Shown here: piece after piece, positions 27,231-36,600 of the stretch | How positions within the stretch are numbered: the stretch's first letter is position 1 | How the letters are laid out: every line of letters starts with the position of its first letter | Assembly (NCBI GenBank): GCA_044355655.1 | Contig: JBIKXS010000020.1 | Coordinates: forward strand, 1-57,346 | Reading direction: 5' to 3' | Source of the DNA: UBA3064 sp023258775 | GTDB taxonomy: Bacteria; Pseudomonadota; Gammaproteobacteria; Burkholderiales; Burkholderiaceae_E | Length of the DNA: 57,346 nt | Notes under the pieces: model-generated | What the model saw: only the letters and a program-made list of their open reading frames with translations | Told to the model about the DNA's origin: nothing | Databases searched by the model: none | Translations under genes and position numbers: made by a program

Positions 27231-27992
27231 ATGAATCATCGCTTGCGCATTCTTGCTGGAGGCGCTGTGAAGTCGCTCGTGCTTGCGGCAGCTAAGCAAA
27301 TGGGTCTTCAGGATGGCATCACATTACAAGCAACATTCGGTGCTGTTGGGGCGATGCGAGATCTGTTGCTTGACGGTGAACCCTGTGATGTGGTGATTTT
27401 TTCGCGTTCACTGATCGACGAACTAGCGCTGAAAAGCGATCATGGTGAATCGGTGATTGATACACATTCGATCACAGATATTGGCTTGGTCTGTACTGGT
27501 CTTGCAGTAAGGTCAACGCACTCTACTGCTCAATCTTCGGCTGCGAAGGCGTCATTGACTGAAGAAGCGATGCAGGCAAAGACGGCCAAGGATTTGCGAG
27601 AAGTCTTGCTTGGGGCAAGTGCGATTTTCGTACCCGACCCAGTGCGCTCTACCGCAGGCGCTCATGTCATGAAGGTTCTGAACCAGTTGGGTCTTGCATC
27701 GGTACTTGAAGGCCGCTTGCGTGGATTTCCACACGGCGCCGCAGCCATGAAGGCACTATCCGAATCCGACGATCCCAAAGCGATAGGCTGTACGCAAAAA
27801 ACCGAGATTCTCATGACGCCCGGACTGCGTTACCTTGCCGATCTACCTGAGCCCTTTGCTTTGCAGACCCTCTACACGGGTGCAATTACGAGTCAGACCG
27901 ATAGCGCAGTTCTGGCAGCACGTCTGCTCGATTGGATGGCAGGAGAGGATTATCTTGCTCAAAGGGAAAGTTCTGGGTTCAAAATCATCTAA
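27231..27992 (+). CDS. ModA-like solute-binding protein without an evident signal peptide
   Basis: A 253-residue protein of the molybdate-binding/type-2 periplasmic fold, seen in LRILAGGAVKSLVLAAAKQ, TFGAVGAMRDLLLDGEPCDVVIFS and a C-terminal LLDWMAGEDYLAQRESSGF. The ATG at 27231 has an AGGA nearby and leads directly into the first strand, leaving no signal peptide. The frame is open upstream to 27000, but that part overlaps the Bug gene. Cytoplasmic ModA-like proteins of this sort occur beside catabolic genes; a sensor or enzyme role is possible. Confidence 0.75.
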   Translation: MNHRLRILAGGAVKSLVLAAAKQMGLQDGITLQATFGAVGAMRDLLLDGEPCDVVIFSRSLIDELALKSDHGESVIDTHSITDIGLVCTGLAVRSTHSTAQSSAAKASLTEEAMQAKTAKDLREVLLGASAIFVPDPVRSTAGAHVMKVLNQLGLASVLEGRLRGFPHGAAAMKALSESDDPKAIGCTQKTEILMTPGLRYLADLPEPFALQTLYTGAITSQTDSAVLAARLLDWMAGEDYLAQRESSGFKII

Positions 27993-28062
27993 GTTATAAG
28001 GTTATTGATTAATTAACGGTTAAAGTAATATTTCAAAGTGCTTTGCGCTTTCGGAGAACGCC

Positions 28063-29247
28063 ATGCTCTACAGATGTTTCGCAGATTGTTCGCATCATTC
28101 CCATGACCATGGGCTGTTTGGTGCATCGTCGTTCAATATGCCAGAGCTTGCTGACCCTTCAAGCGAAATCCTATCAACAAGCGATTCACCGCAAAAAGTC
28201 AGGCGGAATGCTGATCGCCAGCGAGTGATTGATATCCACTGCCATTATTTAAACCCAGAAGTTGCGCGCAAAACAATTAAGCTAAAGACCGCTGCGCATG
28301 ATCCCTCGATTGTTTACGCCAACGACTTAACGCGGCAAACCAATGTTAAACAAATGGCTGATCGCGCATCAAAGCTCAGCGACATCGGCGAGCGTATTCA
28401 CGAAATGGATCGCATGGGTGTTGATATGCAGGTTGTCAGTCCGGCACCTTTTCAGTATTTTTATTTCACAGCGCCAAAGCTCGGTGCTTCGCTGGCCCGT
28501 GAGGTGAACGAGGGTATTGCCTCGATTGTTGCTGGGAATCCAGAACGTTTTGCTGGCTTTGGTTCGGTGCCACTCCAGTCAGTGGAACATGCGATTCAGG
28601 AACTTGAGCACGCGGTGCTTGACTTAGGTCTGAGAGGTGTTGAAATCAACACCCAGGTTAACGGTTTGAACCTGACCGACCCAGCATTAGGGCTTGACCC
28701 CTTTTTCCAACGAGCCCAAGAACTTAAGGCTGCTGTCTTCTTGCACCCGATAGGATTCACGCATGCGCAACGCCTGAAGGATCATTATTTTAATAACGTG
28801 ATAGGTAATCCGCTTGAAACAACGCTTGCCTTAAGCCACATCATTTTCGATGGCGTTTTAGCCCGTTTCCCCAAGCTGCGGATTATTGCACCGCATGGTG
28901 GTGGCTACTTGCCACATTATTGGGCAAGGATGGACCATGCCTGGCGTGCTCGCCCTGATAGCCGTACCATTATAAAAACAAGACCTTCGAAGTACCTGGA
29001 AAAGGTCTACTTCGACACGATTACTTTTGATCCGCGAATGATTCGAAACTTGATCGATCGCTTCGGCGCAAAACAAGTGCTCTTGGGGACCGACTATCCC
29101 TACGACATGGGTGAAACCAACCCGTTGGGTTTGATTGCCTCAATCCCCGGCATCGACGCGCTTGAGCATGAGCTACTGATCGGTGGCAATGCTGAGCGTT
29201 TATTGAATCTTGGACTGAAGAAGCGTGCGCAGAAAAAGCAACCATGA
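28063..29247 (+). CDS. Amidohydrolase-2 family protein, paralogue of the 11776 gene
   Basis: A 394-residue metal-dependent TIM-barrel enzyme. Ligand motifs are VIDIHCHYL (HxH), VFLHPIG, APHGGGY and LLGTDYPYD. It shares long stretches with the protein at 11776-12888 (DRMGVDMQVxS, VIGNPLxTTxAL, FDxFPKLxxxxAHGGG), so the two are paralogues. GGAG lies seven bases before the ATG at 28063, supporting a 50-residue N-terminal extension rich in Cys and His (CFADCSHHSHDHG) which could bind metal or be an artefact of start choice; the ATG at 28138 is the alternative. Likely an aromatic-acid decarboxylase or hydrolase. Confidence 0.84.
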   Translation: MLYRCFADCSHHSHDHGLFGASSFNMPELADPSSEILSTSDSPQKVRRNADRQRVIDIHCHYLNPEVARKTIKLKTAAHDPSIVYANDLTRQTNVKQMADRASKLSDIGERIHEMDRMGVDMQVVSPAPFQYFYFTAPKLGASLAREVNEGIASIVAGNPERFAGFGSVPLQSVEHAIQELEHAVLDLGLRGVEINTQVNGLNLTDPALGLDPFFQRAQELKAAVFLHPIGFTHAQRLKDHYFNNVIGNPLETTLALSHIIFDGVLARFPKLRIIAPHGGGYLPHYWARMDHAWRARPDSRTIIKTRPSKYLEKVYFDTITFDPRMIRNLIDRFGAKQVLLGTDYPYDMGETNPLGLIASIPGIDALEHELLIGGNAERLLNLGLKKRAQKKQP

Positions 29248-29278
29248 AAAATTAAAACAGAGAAGCACTAGAATACTT

Positions 29279-29908
29279 TCAAGTCGTCGATTCAGTGGGT
29301 ATCGCCGGCTCGCCAAATTGAATACCGATTTGAGCCATTGCTTTGCGTACCTCAGGACCCCAACGTTTCTCGATTTCTACACCGGTCGAGGCGGCGTGAT
29401 AAACCGTGTCTTGTAGATCACCCTGCGCTGGTTGAATCATCACGAGCAATCGACCCATCGTGGTACCCGAATTGCGAAAATCGCGATAAATGCCAGCAGG
29501 TACTGAAACAAAATCGAGCGGGAAAAGTTTTGTGCTGTGCTGCCCTTGCTCGCCCCATAGAATTTCAAACTCACCCTCCAGGCAGAAGAAGTTTTCCACT
29601 GCGGCGCTGTGCTTGTGCAATCCCGCACGATCGCCAGGGGGGCACTCGGCCAGCGTGATGGTCAGGCCCGGGGCGCCTCGCACCGGAGCAAGTTTGCTGC
29701 GACCTTCCCAACCCGCAGGGGCCATGATGGGCATGACTTTGTCAGGTGACATTAATCGCATTGCTTCAGGCGGTACACCGTTAGAACTTTGAAAACTGTC
29801 CTTGTACGGTCGCAGATCGGCGTAGCGCGCAACCCTCGTTGGAACTGTGTGCTCCAGGGCTTCGGTCGACTCGGAATGCTGGTGCAGTGATGCGGTAGCA
29901 TGGCTCAT
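29279..29908 (-). CDS. Cupin-domain protein
   Basis: A 209-residue protein with a single central cupin. Motif 1 spans PPGDRAGLHKHSAAVENFFCLEG (His, His, Glu ligands) and motif 2 lies in LDFVSVPAGIYRDFRNSG, where the usual His is replaced by Tyr. The ATG at 29908 has AAGGAG upstream; the frame opens at 29926. It follows the CocE-like gene on the same strand with 20 bases between them, so they are co-transcribed. Could be a dioxygenase or isomerase; function not assigned. Confidence 0.8.
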   Translation of the reverse strand: MSHATASLHQHSESTEALEHTVPTRVARYADLRPYKDSFQSSNGVPPEAMRLMSPDKVMPIMAPAGWEGRSKLAPVRGAPGLTITLAECPPGDRAGLHKHSAAVENFFCLEGEFEILWGEQGQHSTKLFPLDFVSVPAGIYRDFRNSGTTMGRLLVMIQPAQGDLQDTVYHAASTGVEIEKRWGPEVRKAMAQIGIQFGEPAIPTESTT

Positions 29909-29928
29909 GAAGGAGCTCCTTCTCAAAG

Positions 29929-31713
29929 TTAGCGCGATGGAATGATTGGAAGTAACAGATAAGGCAGGGCCTTCGGTTCGAAATGGACCGTGACCTTGTT
30001 ATGAAAAATTGAGGGCGGTCTGTCGGTATCGTCCTCGTGAAGGAATGGGCCGCATCCGCGCATCGGGTGTTTGACATTTGACAGGCTCGCTGGCGAGAGT
30101 CCATGATCAAAATCACGACCCAAGAGATGGAGCCCAATAGTATAGCCTGCAGGGACCACAATACAGCTTGGCCAAATTTCGACGTCAAGATCCACGGCGA
30201 CACCTGGTTCAAGCATTTGCTTTTCGTCATGGCTGTGCCATGGGCGATAGGGGAGGCTCTTAGCGGGGTCAAGTTTTCGGTGTGAGGCTCGAAGCCATCC
30301 CTGTGCAATCGGGGTCATCGGATCCATCGCACCCTCAAAGAGAATTTCCTGTCCCGCCGGGTCGAATAATCTGATGACTGCAAAAAGATCGGCGTCAGTG
30401 GTGGACGATGAAATGCTGATCTTCAGCGCGCTGGGCCCTGTGATTTCTGTCTCCTCGCTAAAGGGTTGGCTTCGGAAAAGCAGACCCTCACCCATGGCTT
30501 CGTAGCTCAGTTGCCTGACGCTTGTTTCAGTTGATTTTGCTGGGTCTTCAGGACTAGCCGACAGACTCATATCAGCCGCGTGGAGATAAAACTTTGTCCA
30601 TCGCGTTCGTGCTAGGGGCCATTCGTTTTCATTTCTGAGTTCAAAGCGCTCGCCAGGATGGCGGATTCTGAGCTGAACTTTTGGCTGATCCTGCCAGCCG
30701 TTTTGTTCGTCTTTGAGAAAATAATCGAAAAATTTTCGCTGTAGTTCGACAGCCCAATCGTCATAAAAAGGAGCCCAATGCGACTGACCATGCACCTCTA
30801 GCCACTTTTGTGTCGTTGCTGCGCCTAGCCAGCCTTCGAAGTTGCCGCGCGTATGTAAGCCCTGGCCTCCCCAGTTAGCCGCTGAGAGCAGCGGCACATC
30901 AATGGCAGAAAGATCGGCAGTTCGCTCTCGGTACCAGTTGTCGATCATTTCGCGATCGAGCATTTCCTGCCACATATTTTCGCGATTACCCGCAAGCTCC
31001 TGCTCTGAAAGCGTCTGTGGACCACAAACCAGCTCGCCAGTGAGCTGATTAATCCGGCCGCGTTCGCCAACGCCGTGCTGAACCGTCTTCACCTGCAAGT
31101 CCTGCCAGTTCTTTCTGAAGCTGCAAACAATCCCGCCATGCCTGCAACCGTCACGATAGCTATCGGTCCATCCCTCCCAAACACAAATCGCGGCAAGATT
31201 GGGCGGTCGGCTTGCCGCGGCGCGCCACTGATTTGAGGCGTAATACGAAATGCCATTCATGCCGATCTTGCCCGAACTCCAGGCTTGTTGGGCTGCCCAT
31301 GTGATGCAGGCATGGATGTCTTTTGTTTCTCGGGCATTATTGTGACTGAGGTAGCCGGGTGAACGACCGGCGCCTCTCGAATCAACCCGTATGCAGACAT
31401 AACCATGGGGAACCCATTTCTCGGGATCGACGACTTCCCAGTTTGCATAGCGGTTACTGGTTCCAGTCACGGCGCTGGGATGCTTTCGTAACATATGTTC
31501 CCAGGCGGTTTTGTAGCCCTCCTGAAACGCCAGTCCTTTACCGTAGGGCCCATAGCTGAGCAGAACAGGGAACTGACCTGCCTGGACAGGCCGAAAGATA
31601 TCGGCACGCAGCACGATGCCGTCGTCCATTGGAATGGGCGCATCCCAGTCGATGTGCATGCCATCTCGAAGTTCAGAACGATGCTGTGGATCGTGTTGGG
31701 CGATTTGACTCAT
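29929..31713 (-). CDS. CocE/NonD-family hydrolase
   Basis: A 594-residue serine hydrolase of the cocaine-esterase/X-Pro dipeptidyl-peptidase family. The nucleophile lies in GMNGISYYAS, preceded by VRVDSRGAGRSPG (oxyanion region). A C-terminal jelly-roll domain, starting about 400, carries PSALKISISSSTTDADLFAVI and PAGYTIGLHLLGRDFDHG. No signal peptide, so cytoplasmic. It hydrolyses esters or amides; the substrate is unknown. It lies downstream of an LLM oxidoreductase gene with five bases between them, forming a three-gene unit LLM-CocE-cupin. Confidence 0.88.
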   Translation of the reverse strand: MSQIAQHDPQHRSELRDGMHIDWDAPIPMDDGIVLRADIFRPVQAGQFPVLLSYGPYGKGLAFQEGYKTAWEHMLRKHPSAVTGTSNRYANWEVVDPEKWVPHGYVCIRVDSRGAGRSPGYLSHNNARETKDIHACITWAAQQAWSSGKIGMNGISYYASNQWRAAASRPPNLAAICVWEGWTDSYRDGCRHGGIVCSFRKNWQDLQVKTVQHGVGERGRINQLTGELVCGPQTLSEQELAGNRENMWQEMLDREMIDNWYRERTADLSAIDVPLLSAANWGGQGLHTRGNFEGWLGAATTQKWLEVHGQSHWAPFYDDWAVELQRKFFDYFLKDEQNGWQDQPKVQLRIRHPGERFELRNENEWPLARTRWTKFYLHAADMSLSASPEDPAKSTETSVRQLSYEAMGEGLLFRSQPFSEETEITGPSALKISISSSTTDADLFAVIRLFDPAGQEILFEGAMDPMTPIAQGWLRASHRKLDPAKSLPYRPWHSHDEKQMLEPGVAVDLDVEIWPSCIVVPAGYTIGLHLLGRDFDHGLSPASLSNVKHPMRGCGPFLHEDDTDRPPSIFHNKVTVHFEPKALPYLLLPIIPSR

Positions 31714-31718
31714 AAGTT

Positions 31719-32852
31719 TTAGGACATTAGGGGTTCTTCGGCGCAGACTTTTCGTTCGCTGCGGATTGCTGCATTAACGCGCGGCATGACTTCCTGCGCC
31801 ATTAATTCCATGGAGCGGCGGGCGAGTCCTTTGTCGACCTGGTCCATACCAGCATAAACAAGCTCGCCAAAGGGTCCTGTCAACTCGCGCAGCGCGAGGA
31901 TTTGATCAACCACTTCGGACACTGTGCCGCAAATCACCAATTCCTTTAGTAAACGATCGAGGGTGACATGTGTATCGTCTTCATCGATATGCTTTTTAAA
32001 AATAACATGGCGTTTGGACATCATCATTTTCGTTAGCATTTGTCGATAGTAGTATCGATAAGGACTGTTTGCATTGTTGCCACCGTATTCCCTGGCAGTT
32101 GCCTCGTCATCGGCAACAAAGACCGTACGGGCAATTCGCCATTGATCAGGATCTGCGACCTGACCGGCAAGTGCTTTGCCCTGGGCATAGTTCTCCCAAT
32201 GACTTGGAAGCCAGTGAGAGAGCAGGAAATTGGCTGACATCGGATGGAAGTCTCGTTGACCCATGAGCACAACGCCTTTAGACCCAGGCGCAACCACAGT
32301 ACCAACGATTTCCGGTCGCGGCCGCTGGTAGGGTTTCATCAGCACACCTCGTCCGATGGCTGGCACCTGGGTCACGCGAGTTGATACCTTGAATCGATTC
32401 TCCGGTAGATCGATGTCATACGGTGGGTCGCGCTCCCATATCGCAAGAATCACATCGATCGCCTCAGCAAATAGGCGATTGCGATCCTCTGAAAGAATCC
32501 CCAAGGCCTCTGCATCGGAGGCTAATGCTCCCGGACTGATACCGAAAATGAAGCGGCCTTTGGACAGGTGATCAAACATCGCCGCCTGGGATGCGATCAG
32601 CGTGGGGTGTGAGTGTGAGAGATTTGAGGTGCCGGTGCCAAGTCGGATCTGCGAAGTCTGATGAATAAGCGTCGCGAGAAATACCATACTATTGGTAACG
32701 TTCTCGGCTTTATCAGTGAGGTGTTCACCAACAAAAGCATCGTGAAATCCGAGCTTGTCGGCAAGTATGATCGCCTGACGGTCTTCCTCAAGGGTGATCG
32801 CAATTTCTCGGTCAAGCGGATGCAAAGGCATCGTGAAGTAACCAAGTCGCAT
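31719..32852 (-). CDS. LLM-class flavin-dependent oxidoreductase, paralogue of the 19717 gene
   Basis: A 377-residue luciferase-like enzyme starting MRLGYFTMPLHP, almost the same as its paralogue at 19717 (shared DAFVGEH, IRLGTGTSNLSHSHP, FIFGISPGA, KPYQRPRPEIVGTVVAP). Both are similar to alkane/long-chain or heterocycle monooxygenases of this family, but a substrate cannot be read. It is the first gene of the unit LLM-CocE hydrolase-cupin, which pairs an oxygenase with a hydrolase. Confidence 0.9.
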   Translation of the reverse strand: MRLGYFTMPLHPLDREIAITLEEDRQAIILADKLGFHDAFVGEHLTDKAENVTNSMVFLATLIHQTSQIRLGTGTSNLSHSHPTLIASQAAMFDHLSKGRFIFGISPGALASDAEALGILSEDRNRLFAEAIDVILAIWERDPPYDIDLPENRFKVSTRVTQVPAIGRGVLMKPYQRPRPEIVGTVVAPGSKGVVLMGQRDFHPMSANFLLSHWLPSHWENYAQGKALAGQVADPDQWRIARTVFVADDEATAREYGGNNANSPYRYYYRQMLTKMMMSKRHVIFKKHIDEDDTHVTLDRLLKELVICGTVSEVVDQILALRELTGPFGELVYAGMDQVDKGLARRSMELMAQEVMPRVNAAIRSERKVCAEEPLMS

Positions 32853-33187
32853 GGGTTCTCCTAATCAATAACATCAGCGCTGCGCTTTTTAAGCGTAACA
32901 GTGCTCGCCGCTTAAGGCGGTATGGGACGAAGTTCTGCCAGGAAGTCTCAGTGAATCAATCTCAACGGTCAAGCGAACGCAGCAGCCTTTGCCGCTTATG
33001 GTCATACACATATTCATGCGGCATTCCGGAAAGTGATTTTTTCATGATCACTTGATCACTAAACGATGTGACAAGGCGTTGTATGCGACAAGGCTTTATG
33101 TGCTTAATTGCGTGTGAGTATGCAAACTGGCTTTGGCTGAAGAAGACCGTGAAAATCTTCGATCAAGATCACTGCAGTTAACGAGCA

Positions 33188-33254
33188 AGATCTTCGAAGT
33201 CACCTAAGAAGATCTTCGGAGTCATCGAACGAGATCGTAGAAGTCAATATATTT
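33188..33254. repeat. Three 22-bp direct repeats upstream of a Bug gene
   Basis: Copies of AGATCTTCGAAGTCA (second AGATCTTCGGAGTCA, third AGATCGTAGAAGTCA) start at 33188, 33210 and 33232, an exact 22-base period, ending 17 bases before the Bug start at 33271. A half-copy AAATCTTCGATCAAGATC lies near 33153. This 418-base gap (32853-33270) holds no gene that I can see; it also has a TGATCACT/TGATCACT pair near 33045. Confidence 0.8.
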
Positions 33255-33270
33255 AGGGAGGAACTGTCAC

Positions 33271-34308
33271 ATGATTAGCTTGAGCGTTTTTCGTTTTGGG
33301 TTTGCCCCGATTCGCGGTGTCAAACCGTTGGGATTATTGAACGTTCCGCGTTTTTTAGCGCTGATGGTTTGGTTTGCGATGGTCTTGGTGCATGGCAGGG
33401 TCGATGCCCAGCCTTACCCAAATCGACCGATCAAAATTATCGTGCCAGCAGCAGCAGGCGATAGTTGTGATGTGTTGTCTCGGCTAATTGCGCCGAAACT
33501 TACCGAGCGGCTTGGGCAGTCGGTTGTTATTGAGAATAAGGCAGGCGCGGGAGGCCAACTCGGCCTCGTCTTGATCAAACAGGCACCACCCGATGGCTAC
33601 ACACTCGGTTGTGGGCAGGGCGGTAACATGGTGATTGTTCCGCTTGCCTTTGCCAAGGTTGCTTATAACTCACGGACCGATTTCACACCGATTTCGATGA
33701 TGGCCTCGAATTTTCTCGGCCTGGCGGTGAGCACTAAATCGCCTTTCAATGATGTCAAGGGATTGATCGATTTCGCCAAGGCCAATCCTGAGAAGTTAAC
33801 TTTCGGAACCAATGGTGAGGGTGCATTTCTGCATTTCGCAACCGAGCAGTTTGGCTTGATGGCTGGCTTTAAATATGTACACGTGCCGCATCGAGGTATG
33901 GGCGAGGTGTTCACCCAGATTCTGGGCGGGGGTATTGACGCAACGCTTGCCTCCTATATTTCGATCTTACCCATGGTTGAAGGAGGCAAGATGAAATTGC
34001 TCGGCATCGCGCGTTCAAACCGTCTTCCTGACAGCCCAACTGTACCGACCATCGCCGAGTCAGTGCCTGGTTTTAGCTCAGGCGGTTGGTTCGGCATCAT
34101 TGGCCCGGCAGGCATGCCACCCGATATCGTCGATCGTTTGAATAAGGAGATCAACTTTGCCCTCAGGCAGCCCGATGTGCTCGCGCGTATGAAAACCATG
34201 GGCCTTGAGGTGCACACCGAAGGGCCGCGGTTTTTCACTGAACTTTTAGAGCGCGACTTTGTGAACTGGGGCAAGGTGGTGAAAGAAATCGGGTTCAAAC
34301 CACGGTAA
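33271..34308 (+). CDS. Bug-type (TctC) periplasmic binding protein
   Basis: A 345-residue binding protein with a signal peptide (FLALMVWFAMVLVHGRVDAQ) and YPNRPIKIIVPAAAGDSCD, VVIENKAGAGGQLG and HVPHRGMGEVF. AGGGAGGA precedes the ATG. It differs from the other three Bug proteins in the ligand-loop GDSCDV, so it probably binds another carboxylate. Three 22-bp repeats lie just upstream and may control it. Confidence 0.93.
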   Translation: MISLSVFRFGFAPIRGVKPLGLLNVPRFLALMVWFAMVLVHGRVDAQPYPNRPIKIIVPAAAGDSCDVLSRLIAPKLTERLGQSVVIENKAGAGGQLGLVLIKQAPPDGYTLGCGQGGNMVIVPLAFAKVAYNSRTDFTPISMMASNFLGLAVSTKSPFNDVKGLIDFAKANPEKLTFGTNGEGAFLHFATEQFGLMAGFKYVHVPHRGMGEVFTQILGGGIDATLASYISILPMVEGGKMKLLGIARSNRLPDSPTVPTIAESVPGFSSGGWFGIIGPAGMPPDIVDRLNKEINFALRQPDVLARMKTMGLEVHTEGPRFFTELLERDFVNWGKVVKEIGFKPR

Positions 34309-34371
34309 TTTTTGGACGAACTCAGGTTTCGTTCTTTAGAGGCATCACCTTATATTGTTCTAGGAAGCTTC

Positions 34372-34962
34372 ATGTCTCATTCAAAACCAATGGACCGCAT
34401 GCCAGCACTTGCTGAGGATGAGATGAGTCCTCAGCAGCAGTATGCCTACGCCGCGCTCACGCAGGGGCCTCGAGGAAAGGTCGCAGGGCCCTTCGTGGCT
34501 TTGTTGCGCAGCCCGGAGTTGATGGATCGGTTGCAGCGCGTGGGTGAATACTTGCGTTTCAGCAACACGATTGGCCTGCGCTGCTCGGAATTTGCGGTTC
34601 TTGTCTGCTCGAGGCACTGGTCGCAGCCTGTTGAATGGGCGATTCACCGCCCGATCGCAGAGCGGGAGGGTGTGTCGCCGCAGACCTGCGATGCGATTCT
34701 TCAGGGGCGGCGTCCCCTGTCGATGTCTGATGACGAGTGTATTGTCTACGATGTACTCGATGAGCTTTATCGCTGCCGCAGCGTCAGTGATCTTACTTGG
34801 GCCCGCCTTGTTGATCGATGGGGCGATCAGGGCGCGATTGATTTACTTGCCCATTACGGTTATTACAGTACCTTGGCTATTGTGATGAATGCCTGCCGCA
34901 CCGCTGTACCCGAATCGCCTTTCTCTGAGCAAATGCGATCCTTGCCTGGCGCACCCGGGTGA
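34372..34962 (+). CDS. Carboxymuconolactone-decarboxylase-like protein
   Basis: A 196-residue all-helical protein whose pattern (RSPELMDRLQRVGEYLRFSN, then LRCSEFAVLVCSRHWSQPVEWAIH) fits the AhpD/CMD fold. The typical CxxC of AhpD is absent; the region reads LVCSRHW. The ATG at 34372 (AGGAAGC upstream) is preferred to a TTG at 34312. It follows the Bug gene and meets the AMP-forming ligase gene tail to tail with no gap. Family membership likely; activity unknown. Confidence 0.75.
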   Translation: MSHSKPMDRMPALAEDEMSPQQQYAYAALTQGPRGKVAGPFVALLRSPELMDRLQRVGEYLRFSNTIGLRCSEFAVLVCSRHWSQPVEWAIHRPIAEREGVSPQTCDAILQGRRPLSMSDDECIVYDVLDELYRCRSVSDLTWARLVDRWGDQGAIDLLAHYGYYSTLAIVMNACRTAVPESPFSEQMRSLPGAPG

Positions 34963-36588
34963 TTAAGTGATTGCAGCGTTTGACTGTCTTGCTGTAACGC
35001 TGGGATAAGGGCCATCACAAAGCTGGTATCGGGCAAGTAGCGCTGCAGTGACCGCTTTCCGACTGATTTTGCCTTGAGCGTTGCGGGGAAATTCTTCAAG
35101 CTCTAAAAACAATCTCGGCCGTTTATGCGCTGAGAGGACCAAAACCCGCGACTGACAGTTCTCGATCCAATGCTGACTGAGCGTGTTTCCGCTGGCTCCA
35201 GGCGATCGCGCATCTTTCCATGCTTGATCGGGATTTTGGGGCCGTTCAGCGACAGCAACGATGATCTCACCCCAATATGTGGAGGGTAGCGAGGTGACAA
35301 GCATTTGTTGAACGCCGGGCAGGTCTGCCAGTACGCCTTCAATCTCATCCGGGTTGACCCGGTAGCCACCAGTCTTGATCACATCGGCCATGCGCCCCGA
35401 CAAGAACAGTCTGCCGAACTCGTCGATAAAGCCAAGATCGCCCGTGGCATGCCAATCATCAGGCCCATGCAACATAAATCCATCGGCGGTAATCATGCCC
35501 ACTGACATATGACTTGCCCGAATCCATATCTGATTAGGCGAATCGTCGCCTGAGCCATCTGATGCGACCTGATTAGCTTGTTGCGGCAAGCCGATCGCGA
35601 TTTCAACACCTGGTGCGGCCCAACCGACGCAAGCCGCCCCTAGCTTGAGACCTTCAGCAAGTCCGGCTGCGGTGTCTGATGGAGGCAGGACGGTAATCGG
35701 GTTGACACATTCCGTCTTGCCATAGGTAATTCTGATGACATCACCGAAAATCCTGCGCGCCTGCAAATAAAGACCTTCGTTGAGTGCCTGGGTACCAGTG
35801 AAAATACACTCGATGGTTTCAATGCGTTCCGACTCGAATGCGGCAACGAGTTTTGCCAGTACGGTGGGAGGCGCAAAAATCGCCTTGACGCGTCCTCTGG
35901 CAAGCACCGCGCGCAATGCCTTAAGCTCGACACCCTGTAGCAGAACGACCTCGGCACCGTAGTCCATCCAGGCGGCGGCAAGCAGCCCAGCGCCATGCAC
36001 GAAGGGCGTCATCAAGACAATTTGATCACCAGGCCTGGGCTTGAAGGGAAACTCACTTTTTTGCAGTAACTCCCCTTGCCAGCGCGATCGATGGTCATAG
36101 ACCACCGCCTTGGGTTTTCCCGTGGTTCCTGAGGTAAACATTAATCGGGCCCATACCGAGCCATCGACAGCTTCGATACGTTCAGGCAGGTCTTGACCCA
36201 GCAAATGCTCAATTGAGATAACCTGCCAACCGAGAGATTGAAGCCGCTCTGACTGGGCTGGTGTTGAAACAATGCTGTCAACCCCAGCCAACTGTTTACA
36301 CCATTGAAGTTCTTCGTCGGTTTGACCCCAGCCGAGTGCAACCTCACAAAGCCCAGCGACTTTCATCCCATGACTAAGCCAGACTGCAGGCAGTATATTT
36401 GGCATAAGACTGGCCACGCGCTCGCCGTGACCAAACCCTTTCGCCTGAAAGTAGCCAGCAACCTGCAGCACATGGCTGTAAAGCGCTTGGAAACTGAGGC
36501 TATCACTCTGGCCATTACTCAATGCAATCGCATCCGGAAATCGGTTGCGTAGCGATAACCAGTGAGCGCTCCAGGCGATACGTTTCAT
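34963..36588 (-). CDS. AMP-forming acyl-CoA synthetase / ligase
   Basis: A 541-residue class-I adenylate-forming enzyme. The P-loop FTSGTTGKPKAVVYDH and the ITYGKTECVNP adenine motif are clear, as are ATGDLG, the hinge SGRMADVIKTGG and the C-terminal Lys in NAQGKISRKA. It is more divergent than the FadD-like protein at 4392 and probably activates a short or aromatic acid. It lies 12 bases after the nrdR stop on the same strand. Confidence 0.88.
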   Translation of the reverse strand: MKRIAWSAHWLSLRNRFPDAIALSNGQSDSLSFQALYSHVLQVAGYFQAKGFGHGERVASLMPNILPAVWLSHGMKVAGLCEVALGWGQTDEELQWCKQLAGVDSIVSTPAQSERLQSLGWQVISIEHLLGQDLPERIEAVDGSVWARLMFTSGTTGKPKAVVYDHRSRWQGELLQKSEFPFKPRPGDQIVLMTPFVHGAGLLAAAWMDYGAEVVLLQGVELKALRAVLARGRVKAIFAPPTVLAKLVAAFESERIETIECIFTGTQALNEGLYLQARRIFGDVIRITYGKTECVNPITVLPPSDTAAGLAEGLKLGAACVGWAAPGVEIAIGLPQQANQVASDGSGDDSPNQIWIRASHMSVGMITADGFMLHGPDDWHATGDLGFIDEFGRLFLSGRMADVIKTGGYRVNPDEIEGVLADLPGVQQMLVTSLPSTYWGEIIVAVAERPQNPDQAWKDARSPGASGNTLSQHWIENCQSRVLVLSAHKRPRLFLELEEFPRNAQGKISRKAVTAALLARYQLCDGPYPSVTARQSNAAIT

Positions 36589-36600
36589 CCTGCAGTCCCC

